A DNA stretch of 7,402 bases. Source: Spongiibacteraceae bacterium. Lineage in GTDB: Bacteria > Pseudomonadota > Gammaproteobacteria > Pseudomonadales > PIVM01. A model generated the notes under the pieces. That model saw only the letters and a list, made by a program, of their open reading frames with translations. It ran no database searches and was not told the DNA's origin. The DNA lies in contig JAUXDF010000156.1 of assembly GCA_030618505.1 (NCBI GenBank), positions 1 to 7,402 on the forward strand, read 5' to 3'. Positions 1-5,248 of the stretch are shown in pieces. Numbering within the stretch: the stretch's first letter is position 1; each line of letters begins with the position of its first letter. The translations under genes and the position numbers were made by a program.

Positions 1-27
1 AATTTTTTAAATACCGCTAATGCGTAA
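1..27 (+). CDS. trpG: C-terminal end of anthranilate synthase glutamine amidotransferase subunit (partial)
   Basis: Frame 1 reads NFLNTANA and then TAA at 25-27. TrpG proteins of pseudomonads and relatives usually end in a short tail of the form ...HELL.NFL..., and trpG lies directly upstream of trpD in this group, so these eight codons are most likely the end of trpG. TrpG supplies ammonia from glutamine to TrpE for anthranilate synthesis. The stop lies 15 bases before the trpD ATG, as expected for a tightly packed operon. Eight residues are too few for a firm family assignment; the call rests on the NFL tail and the gene order. Confidence 0.6.
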   Translation, partial: NFLNTANA

Positions 28-42
28 AAAGGCGTGAAGAGT

Positions 43-1068
43 ATGGATATCAAAACAGCAATTAATCAAGTGATGGATCATGGTGATTTAAGCACTGAGC
101 AGATGGCTGATGTCATGCAACAAATTATGACCGGTCAGGCAACGGATGCGCAGATTGGTGGTTTTTTGGTGGCACTGCGGATGAAGGGCGAGACGGTGGA
201 TGAGATCACCGGTGCTGCGCAGGTGATGCGCAAACTTTCCGCAAAGGTAGAGCTTGATGAAGCTCACTTGGTGGATACCTGTGGCACTGGCGGTGATGGA
301 GCGGGTATTTTTAATGTTTCAACAGCCTGTGCATTTATTGTTGCTGCCGCCGGTGGCAAGGTCGCCAAGCACGGCAATCGTTCTGTTACCAGTCGTTCGG
401 GTAGTGCGGATTTACTGGAAGTGGCTGGTGTTAATCTTGAACTTAGCCCGGAGCAGGTGGCGACTTGCATTGAGAAGGTTGGTGTGGGTTTTATGTTTGC
501 GATAAAACATCATGGCGCGATGAAGTATGCGATTGGGCCTCGCAAGGAGCTGGCGGCACGCACGGTATTTAATGTGCTGGGGCCTTTGACTAATCCCGCC
601 GGTGCTACACATCAGGTGCTGGGTGTGTATAGCAAGGCTTGGCTAAGACCGTTGGCCGAAGTATTGCAGCGGCTTGGTGCCGAGCATGTATTGGTTGTGC
701 ATGCTGCCGACGGCCTTGATGAAATTAGTATCGCCACCGAAACCTATGTGGCTGAATTGTGTAATGGCGAAATCAGTGAATATACTATTTGCCCCGAGGA
801 TTATGGTTTTGCCAGAGGTGATCTGGGTGAGCTTAGTGTTGATAATGCCGAGCAGAGTTTGGCGCTGATTCAAAAGGCAATTCGCAATGAAGGTGGAGTT
901 GCCAGCGATATACTGGCGCTGAATGCAGGGGCTGCGATTTATGCAGCTGACCTTTGTTCGCGCTTATCTCAGGGCATAGAAATGGCCCAGGATGTGATGG
1001 CCAGCGGTCAAGCGGCGGAGAAGTTTAAGGAGTTTGTTGAGTTTACACAGGCTGTGTCACAAGCCTGA
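43..1068 (+). CDS. trpD: Anthranilate phosphoribosyltransferase TrpD
   Basis: Cytoplasmic enzyme that joins anthranilate to phosphoribosyl pyrophosphate, giving N-(5-phosphoribosyl)anthranilate, the second step of the tryptophan branch. The 341-residue length is normal for the family. From the ATG at 43 the hallmarks are GTGGD at residues 81-85 (PRPP-binding loop), KHGNRS at 109-114, the anthranilate-contacting arginine at about 167 in GPRKELAARTVFN, GPLTNPAG at 190-197, and DGLDE at 223-227 with the acidic pair that binds magnesium. No key residue is missing. I chose ATG 43 over the in-frame GTG at 34 because pseudomonad TrpD proteins begin MDIKTA, as this one does, and AAGG at 29-32 sits ten bases upstream as a plausible ribosome-binding site. 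It follows the trpG tail by 15 bases and precedes trpC by 77 bases on the same strand, so it is likely co-transcribed with both. Confidence 0.97.
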   Translation: MDIKTAINQVMDHGDLSTEQMADVMQQIMTGQATDAQIGGFLVALRMKGETVDEITGAAQVMRKLSAKVELDEAHLVDTCGTGGDGAGIFNVSTACAFIVAAAGGKVAKHGNRSVTSRSGSADLLEVAGVNLELSPEQVATCIEKVGVGFMFAIKHHGAMKYAIGPRKELAARTVFNVLGPLTNPAGATHQVLGVYSKAWLRPLAEVLQRLGAEHVLVVHAADGLDEISIATETYVAELCNGEISEYTICPEDYGFARGDLGELSVDNAEQSLALIQKAIRNEGGVASDILALNAGAAIYAADLCSRLSQGIEMAQDVMASGQAAEKFKEFVEFTQAVSQA

Positions 1069-1079
1069 TTTTGCTTCTT

Positions 1080-1097
1080 ATGCCCAACGCGGGGCAT
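1080..1097 (+). other. Small hairpin in the trpD-trpC gap
   Basis: ATGCCC (1080-1085) and GGGCAT (1092-1097) are perfectly complementary around a six-base loop. No T-run follows, so it does not look like a Rho-independent terminator. It sits in the unusually roomy 77-base gap between two genes expected to be one transcript. It could act in mRNA processing or stability, or be chance; nothing in the sequence decides. Confidence 0.25.
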
Positions 1098-1145
1098 GCT
1101 AATCAAGGTTATGGGTGGACGAAACAAATAAAGGGTCAATGAGAA

Positions 1146-1949
1146 ATGAGTAGTACACCGACAATATTAAAAAAAATACTGGATCGCAAAGCAGAGGAGG
1201 TTGCAGCACGTAGTGCTTCGGTCTCTTTAGCGTTGCTTAAGGAGCGTAGCCTGGCAGCTGATCCGGTGCGAGGTTTTGTGGCTGCGCTGGTCAATAAAAT
1301 CGACAGTGTTCAGTCGGGTGTGATTGCAGAAATCAAAAAAGCCTCACCCAGTAAAGGGGTCATTCGTGAGAACTTTGATCCTGTTGCAATAGCCCAGAGT
1401 TATGAGCGGGGGGGAGCTGCCTGTTTGTCTGTGTTGACCGATGTGGATTTCTTTCAGGGTTGTGATGATTATCTTTTGCAGGCCAGGGCGGCTTGCTCTT
1501 TGCCGGTGCTGCGTAAGGATTTTATCGTTGATGAGTATCAAGTCTATGAGACCCGAGCCCTTGGTGCCGATTGTCTGCTATTGATTGTTGCCGCTTTTAT
1601 GGCGCAGCCCGAGCGTTTGCAGCAACTATCAGCCTTGGCCGATGAGTTGGGTCTGGATGTGCTGGTGGAGGTACATAATGCCGAGGAGTTAGCACTTGCC
1701 TTGCCTCTTGGGCAAAGGATGGTGGGCATTAATAATCGTGATTTGCACACCTTTGATACCTCACTGAACAATACCTATCAGTTATTGGACGCCATTCCCT
1801 CTGATCGTATTGTGGTAACAGAGAGTGGTATTCATAGTATCGAGCATGTTTCTGCGATGCACGAGCATGGCGTTAATGCTTTTTTGGTAGGAGAGGCATT
1901 TATGCGTGCGGATGAGCCTGGGGAGCAATTGGCAAAATTGTTTTTCTGA
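1146..1949 (+). CDS. trpC: Indole-3-glycerol phosphate synthase TrpC (monofunctional)
   Basis: Cytoplasmic (beta/alpha)8-barrel enzyme that closes and decarboxylates 1-(2-carboxyphenylamino)-1-deoxyribulose 5-phosphate into indole-3-glycerol phosphate. At 267 residues it has the usual size of the single-function enzyme; no TrpF domain is fused, unlike in enteric bacteria. Catalytic and binding residues, placed by family motifs, are all present: E62, K64 and S67 in AEIKKASPSKG, K114 in VLRKDF, E165 in VEVH, N186 in INNRDL, and E216-S217 in TESGI. The phosphate-binding end LVGEAFMR is also intact. ATG 1146 is preceded by AAGGG at 1131-1135, ten bases upstream; an ATG at 1139 stops after four codons. 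It follows trpD on the same strand and is the last gene before a strong terminator, so it likely closes the trpGDC transcript. Confidence 0.97.
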   Translation: MSSTPTILKKILDRKAEEVAARSASVSLALLKERSLAADPVRGFVAALVNKIDSVQSGVIAEIKKASPSKGVIRENFDPVAIAQSYERGGAACLSVLTDVDFFQGCDDYLLQARAACSLPVLRKDFIVDEYQVYETRALGADCLLLIVAAFMAQPERLQQLSALADELGLDVLVEVHNAEELALALPLGQRMVGINNRDLHTFDTSLNNTYQLLDAIPSDRIVVTESGIHSIEHVSAMHEHGVNAFLVGEAFMRADEPGEQLAKLFF

Positions 1950-1980
1950 TGATTCTGCTTCTGCGGGTGTATCACATATA

Positions 1981-2007
1981 AAAAAGGCCGCTATTTGCGG
2001 CCTTTTT
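1981..2007. terminator. Bidirectional Rho-independent terminator between trpC and crp
   Basis: An 11-base perfect inverted repeat, AAAAAGGCCGC (1981-1991) and GCGGCCTTTTT (1997-2007), flanks a five-base loop TATTT. The GC core is GCGGCC, with an A-run on one side and a T-run on the other, so it can end transcripts from both directions. It lies 31 bases past the trpC stop and 23 bases past the crp stop, which fits a shared terminator for the convergent pair. Confidence 0.93.
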
Positions 2008-2030
2008 GTTGTTGTCGTGTTGTCAGCGTT

Positions 2031-2666
2031 TTAGCGCGTCCCAAAGACAACCATCGTTTTGCCCTTAACATCGACCAGACCTTGTTCTTGCAGTGTTTTC
2101 AGAACCCGTCCAACCATTTCCCGTGAGCAGCCAACAATCCGGCCAATTTCCTGGCGGGTTATTTTAATCTGCATGCCATCGGGATGGGTCATCGCATCGG
2201 GTTCTTTACACAGATCCAGCAAGGTACGAGCAACACGTCCGGTAACATCCAAAAAGGCCAAATCGCCCACTTTGCGGGTGGTGGCGCGCAGTCTGCGGGC
2301 CATCTGAATGCCCAGTTCAAAAAGCATATGAGGTTTTGCTTCACTCAGCTCCATGAATTTGGCATAGCTGATTTCGGCAACTTCGCATTCTGTTTTGGCT
2401 CTAACCCAGGCGCTACGTTCGTCTTCTGAATCAAATAGACCCATTTCGCCAAAAAAGTCCCCGTCGTTAAGGTAGGCGACGATCATCTCTTTACCGTCAT
2501 CATCTTCAATCAGTACCGTGACTGATCCTTTAATGATGTAGTACAGCGAGTCACTGCTATCACCTGCATAGATGATAGTGCTCTTGGGTGGATAACGGCG
2601 TCGGTGACAATGGGTTAAGAAGTCATCAACATTTTTAATGTGAGGTGATAAAGATACTGAAACCAA
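2031..2666 (-). CDS. crp: cAMP receptor protein CRP/Vfr, global transcription regulator
   Basis: Cytoplasmic dimeric regulator that binds cAMP and then sites of the TGTGA-N6-TCACA type. The 211 residues closely match Pseudomonas Vfr along the whole length, for example HCHRRRY near the N-terminus, KVGDLAFLDVTGRVARTLLDL, and the ending GKTMVVFGTR. The cAMP pocket shows GEMGLF at 73-78, R84-S85 and the T129-T130 pair. The C-terminal helix-turn-helix runs from about 170 to 190, with R182, E183 and R187 equivalent to the DNA-contacting residues of E. coli CRP, so similar DNA specificity is expected. The start is TTG at 2666-2664: it gives the MV... beginning and length expected from Vfr, has GAGG seven bases upstream, and no in-frame ATG lies nearby. 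It is convergent with trpC and divergent from yhfA. The symbol vfr would be equally acceptable. Confidence 0.96.
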   Translation of the reverse strand: MVSVSLSPHIKNVDDFLTHCHRRRYPPKSTIIYAGDSSDSLYYIIKGSVTVLIEDDDGKEMIVAYLNDGDFFGEMGLFDSEDERSAWVRAKTECEVAEISYAKFMELSEAKPHMLFELGIQMARRLRATTRKVGDLAFLDVTGRVARTLLDLCKEPDAMTHPDGMQIKITRQEIGRIVGCSREMVGRVLKTLQEQGLVDVKGKTMVVFGTR

Positions 2667-2971
2667 GGGTATGCCTCAAATGTGTTTTATTGTATTGCCT
2701 TGTATCAATAGTAGTATGGCTTGCCTAGATTGCCAGTACCAGTGTTTTAGTTAGACCAATTTGTTGATTTGTGACGCTTTTCTGACATTTCTCCTTAATA
2801 TGCCGATATCGCTTGTATAAAAGCAGAAGATATTAGGAGGTGCTTACAGGAATTGCTCGAATTATAGCTGAATATGCTAAGCTAGCCGCCGCTTTTTAGC
2901 GCCAGAGCCTGCTTGTCAGTCAATGCTCTTGGGTTAAGACATTAATGAGATGAAGAGGAGTGCAGGCTTAG
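2667..2971. promoter_or_regulatory. Divergent crp-yhfA intergenic region, probable promoters and possible CRP half-site
   Basis: This 305-base gap between divergent genes should hold both promoters. On the plus strand the best -10 candidate is TATAAA at 2816-2821 with no good -35, which would suit an activator-dependent promoter. On the minus strand TACAAT, about 30 bases before the crp start codon, matches a -10 at five of six bases, again with no clear -35. TTTGTGACG at 2768-2776 contains one perfect CRP half-site, TGTGA (2770-2774), but the partner half is poor: TCTGA at six-base spacing instead of TCACA. CRP autoregulation here is plausible but unproven. A small hairpin, CGCT-TTTT-AGCG, lies at 2890-2901, and an orphan AGGAGG at 2835-2840. 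No convincing gene is present. Confidence 0.35.
2674..2677 (-). promoter_or_regulatory. Ribosome-binding site deciding the TTG start of crp
   Basis: On the minus strand TTTGAGGCATACCC directly precedes the TTG codon. GAGG is separated from the start by seven bases, an optimal distance, and supports the non-ATG start. Confidence 0.6.
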
Positions 2972-3400
2972 ATGAAAGCTACGGTTAAGTGGGTGGATGG
3001 CGCAATGTTCCTGGGTGAATCCGGTAGTGGGCATAGTGTGGTGATGGATGGCCCCCCGGATGCCGGTGGTAGAAATATGGGGATTCGACCGATGGAAATG
3101 CTGCTGATCGGCATGGGTGGTTGCGCCTCCTTTGATGTGCTGAGCATTTTGCGAAAATCCCGACAAAATGTTGAGCGTTGTGAAACTGAGCTGGAAGCTG
3201 AGCGCGCAGACGCTGTGCCCAGCGTATTTACCAAAATTCATCTTAAGTTTGTGGTCACTGGCCGTAAATTAAAAGAAACGCAGGTGAAGCGCGCCGTCTC
3301 CCTGTCCGCTGAGAAATACTGTTCGGCATCCATTATGATGGAGAAAGCCGGGGTTGAAATCAGCCACAGTTATGAGATTGTGGAGTTGGAGGAGAAGTAA
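2972..3400 (+). CDS. yhfA: OsmC/Ohr-family protein of the YhfA type
   Basis: A 142-residue single-domain protein of the OsmC/Ohr fold, closest by eye to E. coli YhfA: shared stretches include VKWV.G..FLGES.SGH near the start, PMEM and GGC in the middle, and LSAEKYCS with SHSYE near the end. The two cysteines that define the peroxidase family are at C51 (GGCASFDV) and C117 (EKYCSAS). OsmC and Ohr reduce organic hydroperoxides with such a pair; whether YhfA proteins do so is not established, so activity is an inference. ATG 2972 agrees with the YhfA N-terminus; GAAGAGGAG at 2952-2960 is a strong ribosome-binding site, though eleven bases away. In E. coli yhfA also neighbours crp, so the pairing is conserved well beyond pseudomonads, perhaps reflecting shared control. 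The coq7 relic follows on the other strand. Confidence 0.92.
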   Translation: MKATVKWVDGAMFLGESGSGHSVVMDGPPDAGGRNMGIRPMEMLLIGMGGCASFDVLSILRKSRQNVERCETELEAERADAVPSVFTKIHLKFVVTGRKLKETQVKRAVSLSAEKYCSASIMMEKAGVEISHSYEIVELEEK

Positions 3401-3402
3401 AC

Positions 3403-3421
3403 CGCCTAAATTCTATAGGCG
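3403..3421 (+). other. Short inverted repeat just after yhfA
   Basis: CGCCTA (3403-3408) and TAGGCG (3416-3421) form a six-pair stem with a seven-base loop, three bases past the yhfA stop. No T-run follows, so it is at best a weak terminator or a 3'-end stabilising hairpin for yhfA. Confidence 0.3.
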
Positions 3422-3428
3422 CTGCGGG

Positions 3429-3568
3429 TCATTGGCTTTGATACCCGTGGCGGGCTTCATCCTCAAGCATTAACGCCAGTATTGCACGGGTTTTACCGCT
3501 CCCAGTGACAGTGTTTTCAGAACCAGGTCGGCATTGACCACTACTTTATCGATAAAAGAAAGTTTCAT
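3429..3568 (-). pseudogene. coq7: Relic of coq7 (demethoxyubiquinone hydroxylase) with large internal deletion and frameshift
   Basis: Read on the minus strand from ATG 3568, the first frame gives MKLSFIDKVVVNADLVLKTL and stops at TAA 3472-3470. This looks like Coq7 N-termini, which carry a (S)xIDR/K...AD..L(R/K)TL pattern. Near 3490 another frame gives TRAILALMLEDEARHG and stops at TGA 3431-3429. This resembles the C-terminal Coq7 block usually written SRAIL.QM.EDE..HA, including the last di-iron ExxH motif (EARH). Coq7 is about 210 residues, so roughly 130 central residues, including the other iron ligands, are missing, the join is out of frame, and the usual C-terminal tail is lost. No function is possible as Coq7. 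Coq7 is a membrane-associated enzyme that hydroxylates demethoxyubiquinone late in ubiquinone synthesis. In Pseudomonas, as I recall, coq7 lies two genes beyond the osmC homologue on the same strand as vfr, which matches this orientation. Main alternative: chance resemblance, which two independent matching ends in the right order make unlikely. Confidence 0.75.
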
Positions 3569-3688
3569 AGTGTGCTTTGCTGTTGGAGGTTTTTATTGCT
3601 AATTCGAGTTGCTAATTTCAGGAACAGGAGGAAAAAAGCAGTATTGATGTTTATATTATAACTGAATATTACTTTTTGGAGTCGACTG
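3569..3688 (+). promoter_or_regulatory. Leader of the AAA+ ATPase gene with its ribosome-binding site
   Basis: An AT-rich stretch before the ATPase gene. GGAG at 3678-3681 lies seven bases before the TTG start at 3689 and supports it. TTGATG (3644-3649) and TATTAC (3667-3672) are spaced 17 bases apart, each matching four of six consensus bases, but a start point from them would fall on the ribosome-binding site; TATAAC at 3657-3662 is an alternative -10 without a good -35. CAGGAGG at 3625-3631 has no usable start codon at normal spacing. Promoter placement is uncertain. Confidence 0.35.
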
Positions 3689-5188
3689 TTGATTAAAGAT
3701 GCACATGATCTGGGCTTGATTATTGACTCTCAAGTTCCGCTGATCCGACTGGAAAGCCATGAAGAGAGCGGCGCGCTCGAATTATTAACCCGTGTGGCGA
3801 TTAAAAAGAATCTCACGCTGCATGGTTGGTCAGCGACTGAGGGTTTGCAGCAAATTGGTTTTGGTGATTTATTTAAGTCAGAGGAGCAAGCGCAGGATCC
3901 CAAAGAGGTTTTGCAGTGCATTAAGCGCAATCGCTGCCCGGGGCTTTATGTACTTTGTGATTTTCACCCCTACCTGGAAAAGGGTGTTGTCGAGCAAGCG
4001 CTGCATGTTCGCCTGCTAAAGGATATTGCCCTGAATTATGCCAATGTTCCCCATACCTTGATCCTGCTCAGTCACGCTATCGAGCTACCCTCGGAATTGC
4101 ATCGCTTCAGCGCCTACTTTCGTTTATCGCTACCTAGCGAGCAACAGCTGGTGGCGATCGTAAGAGAAGAGGCGAAGTGTTGGTCAGAGAAAAACGCGGG
4201 GAAAAAAGTGCGTACTGACAATGCCGTGTTGCGCAAACTACTCAGCAACCTGACCGGCTTAAGTGTTAGTGATGCCCGGCGATTGATTCGTGGCGTGATT
4301 TTTGATGATGGTGCAATAACTGAGGCTGATTTGCCTGAACTCAATAAAGCAAAGTTTCAGCTGATGGATATGGAGGGCGTGTTAAGTTTTGAATATGACA
4401 CCGAGCGTTTTGCTGATGTGGGAGGATTGAAGAATTTAAAGCATTGGCTTGAGCAGCGCCGGGAGGCTTTTCTGAGTCCAAAGACTAGCAGTCGTTTAGC
4501 GCGCCCAAAGGGGCTGTTGCTGCTGGGTGTGCAGGGGGGAGGAAAAAGCTTGTCGGCCAAGGCAGTTGCCGGTTTGTGGGGAGTGCCCTTGTTACGTCTG
4601 GATTTTGGGGTGCTTTATAACAAGTATATTGGTGAAACAGAAAAAAATCTGCGTGAGGCCCTGCAGTTGGCTGACCTGATGGCTCCGTGCGTGTTATGGA
4701 TTGATGAAATTGAAAAAGGTATAAACACTGAAACCAACGATGAAGGCGTCTCGCAGCGCATTCTGGCTACACTATTGACCTGGTTGGCCGAGCGCAACGC
4801 TGCCGTTTTTGTTGTTGCTACCGCTAATAACATTTCCCGCCTGCCTGCAGAGCTTCTGCGAAAAGGGCGATTGGATGAGATTTTCTTCGTTGACCTGCCC
4901 GGTGAGTCTGTCAGGGAGGATATTTTTCGTATCCATCTTGGTAAGCGGGACTTAAGCCCCGAAAGTTTTGATCTGAGTCTGCTGGCAAAAACGGCAGAAG
5001 GTTTTTCGGGGGCCGAAATCGAACAGGCCGTAGTGGCTGCTTTGTATCGGGCAGCAGCACAAAAACAGTTGTTGGATGATGCGCATTTGCTTGAAGAGTT
5101 GGCGAATACCTACCCGCTGTCGGTAACTATGGCGGAGCAGCTGATCGCCCAGCGCAACTGGGCTAAGGAACGTGCCGTTAAGGCTTAA
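3689..5188 (+). CDS. Ycf46-like AAA+ ATPase, function unknown
   Basis: A 499-residue cytoplasmic protein with no signal peptide or membrane segment. Residues 1-220 form an N-terminal region that looks like a degenerate or regulatory ATPase-like domain (LYVLCDFHPY at 87-96, HTLILLSHAIELP at 122-134). Residues 230-460 form one classical AAA+ module: Walker A G280-VQGGGKS with K286, a pore-loop-like Y313-I-G, Walker B VLWIDE with D339-E340, sensor 1 ATANN at 377-381, arginine-finger candidates R391 and R394 in LLRKGRLDEIFF, and sensor 2 GFSGAEIEQA at 438-447. All catalytic residues are present, so ATP hydrolysis is expected. Layout and length fit the Ycf46 family of plastids, cyanobacteria and many proteobacteria; cyanobacterial Ycf46 has been linked to inorganic-carbon use, which need not apply here. 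Substrate is unknown. The start is TTG, with GGAG seven bases upstream. It is convergent with the kinase gene and appears to be a single-gene transcript. Confidence 0.9.
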   Translation: MIKDAHDLGLIIDSQVPLIRLESHEESGALELLTRVAIKKNLTLHGWSATEGLQQIGFGDLFKSEEQAQDPKEVLQCIKRNRCPGLYVLCDFHPYLEKGVVEQALHVRLLKDIALNYANVPHTLILLSHAIELPSELHRFSAYFRLSLPSEQQLVAIVREEAKCWSEKNAGKKVRTDNAVLRKLLSNLTGLSVSDARRLIRGVIFDDGAITEADLPELNKAKFQLMDMEGVLSFEYDTERFADVGGLKNLKHWLEQRREAFLSPKTSSRLARPKGLLLLGVQGGGKSLSAKAVAGLWGVPLLRLDFGVLYNKYIGETEKNLREALQLADLMAPCVLWIDEIEKGINTETNDEGVSQRILATLLTWLAERNAAVFVVATANNISRLPAELLRKGRLDEIFFVDLPGESVREDIFRIHLGKRDLSPESFDLSLLAKTAEGFSGAEIEQAVVAALYRAAAQKQLLDDAHLLEELANTYPLSVTMAEQLIAQRNWAKERAVKA

Positions 5189-5224
5189 ATTAAATCCAAT
5201 AGAATATCAGCGAAATCAAGGGAG

Positions 5225-5242
5225 GGGGGTGAAAACATCCCT
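5225..5242 (+). terminator. Weak hairpin after the ATPase gene
   Basis: GGGGTG (5226-5231), an AAAA loop and CATCCC (5236-5241) pair with one G-U wobble; G5225-T5242 could extend the stem by another wobble. It lies between the convergent ATPase and kinase genes. The bases after it (TGTTGATCT) are only partly T-rich, and on the minus strand the wobble becomes an A-C mismatch and no T-run follows, so at best it is a modest terminator for the ATPase transcript. Confidence 0.35.
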
Positions 5243-5248
5243 GTTGAT

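Noticed and set aside
34..42. GTG at 34 as the start of trpD
   Set aside because: It leaves only six bases after the trpG stop, the AAGG motif would sit one base away, and family members begin at MDIKTA, the ATG at 43.
643..873. Minus-strand ORF inside trpD
   Set aside because: It is the reverse-frame shadow of a well conserved enzyme region, with no recognisable domain.
2782..2810. CTGACA-N17-GATATC as a sigma-70 promoter for yhfA
   Set aside because: The -35 fits, but GATATC is a poor -10; TATAAA at 2816-2821 is the better -10 though it lacks a -35.
2804..2811. CGATATCG palindrome as an operator
   Set aside because: Eight bases of self-complementarity occur often by chance, and no second copy or flanking symmetry is present.
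2942..3241. Overlapping minus-strand ORFs of 88 and 99 residues opposite yhfA
   Set aside because: They lie entirely or almost entirely antisense to a clear OsmC-family gene, and their sequences show no family features.
3470..3568. A 32-residue minus-strand ORF as an intact small protein
   Set aside because: Its first 20 residues look like a Coq7 N-terminus and the Coq7 C-terminal block follows in another frame, so it is better explained as a gene relic; no good ribosome-binding site precedes it.
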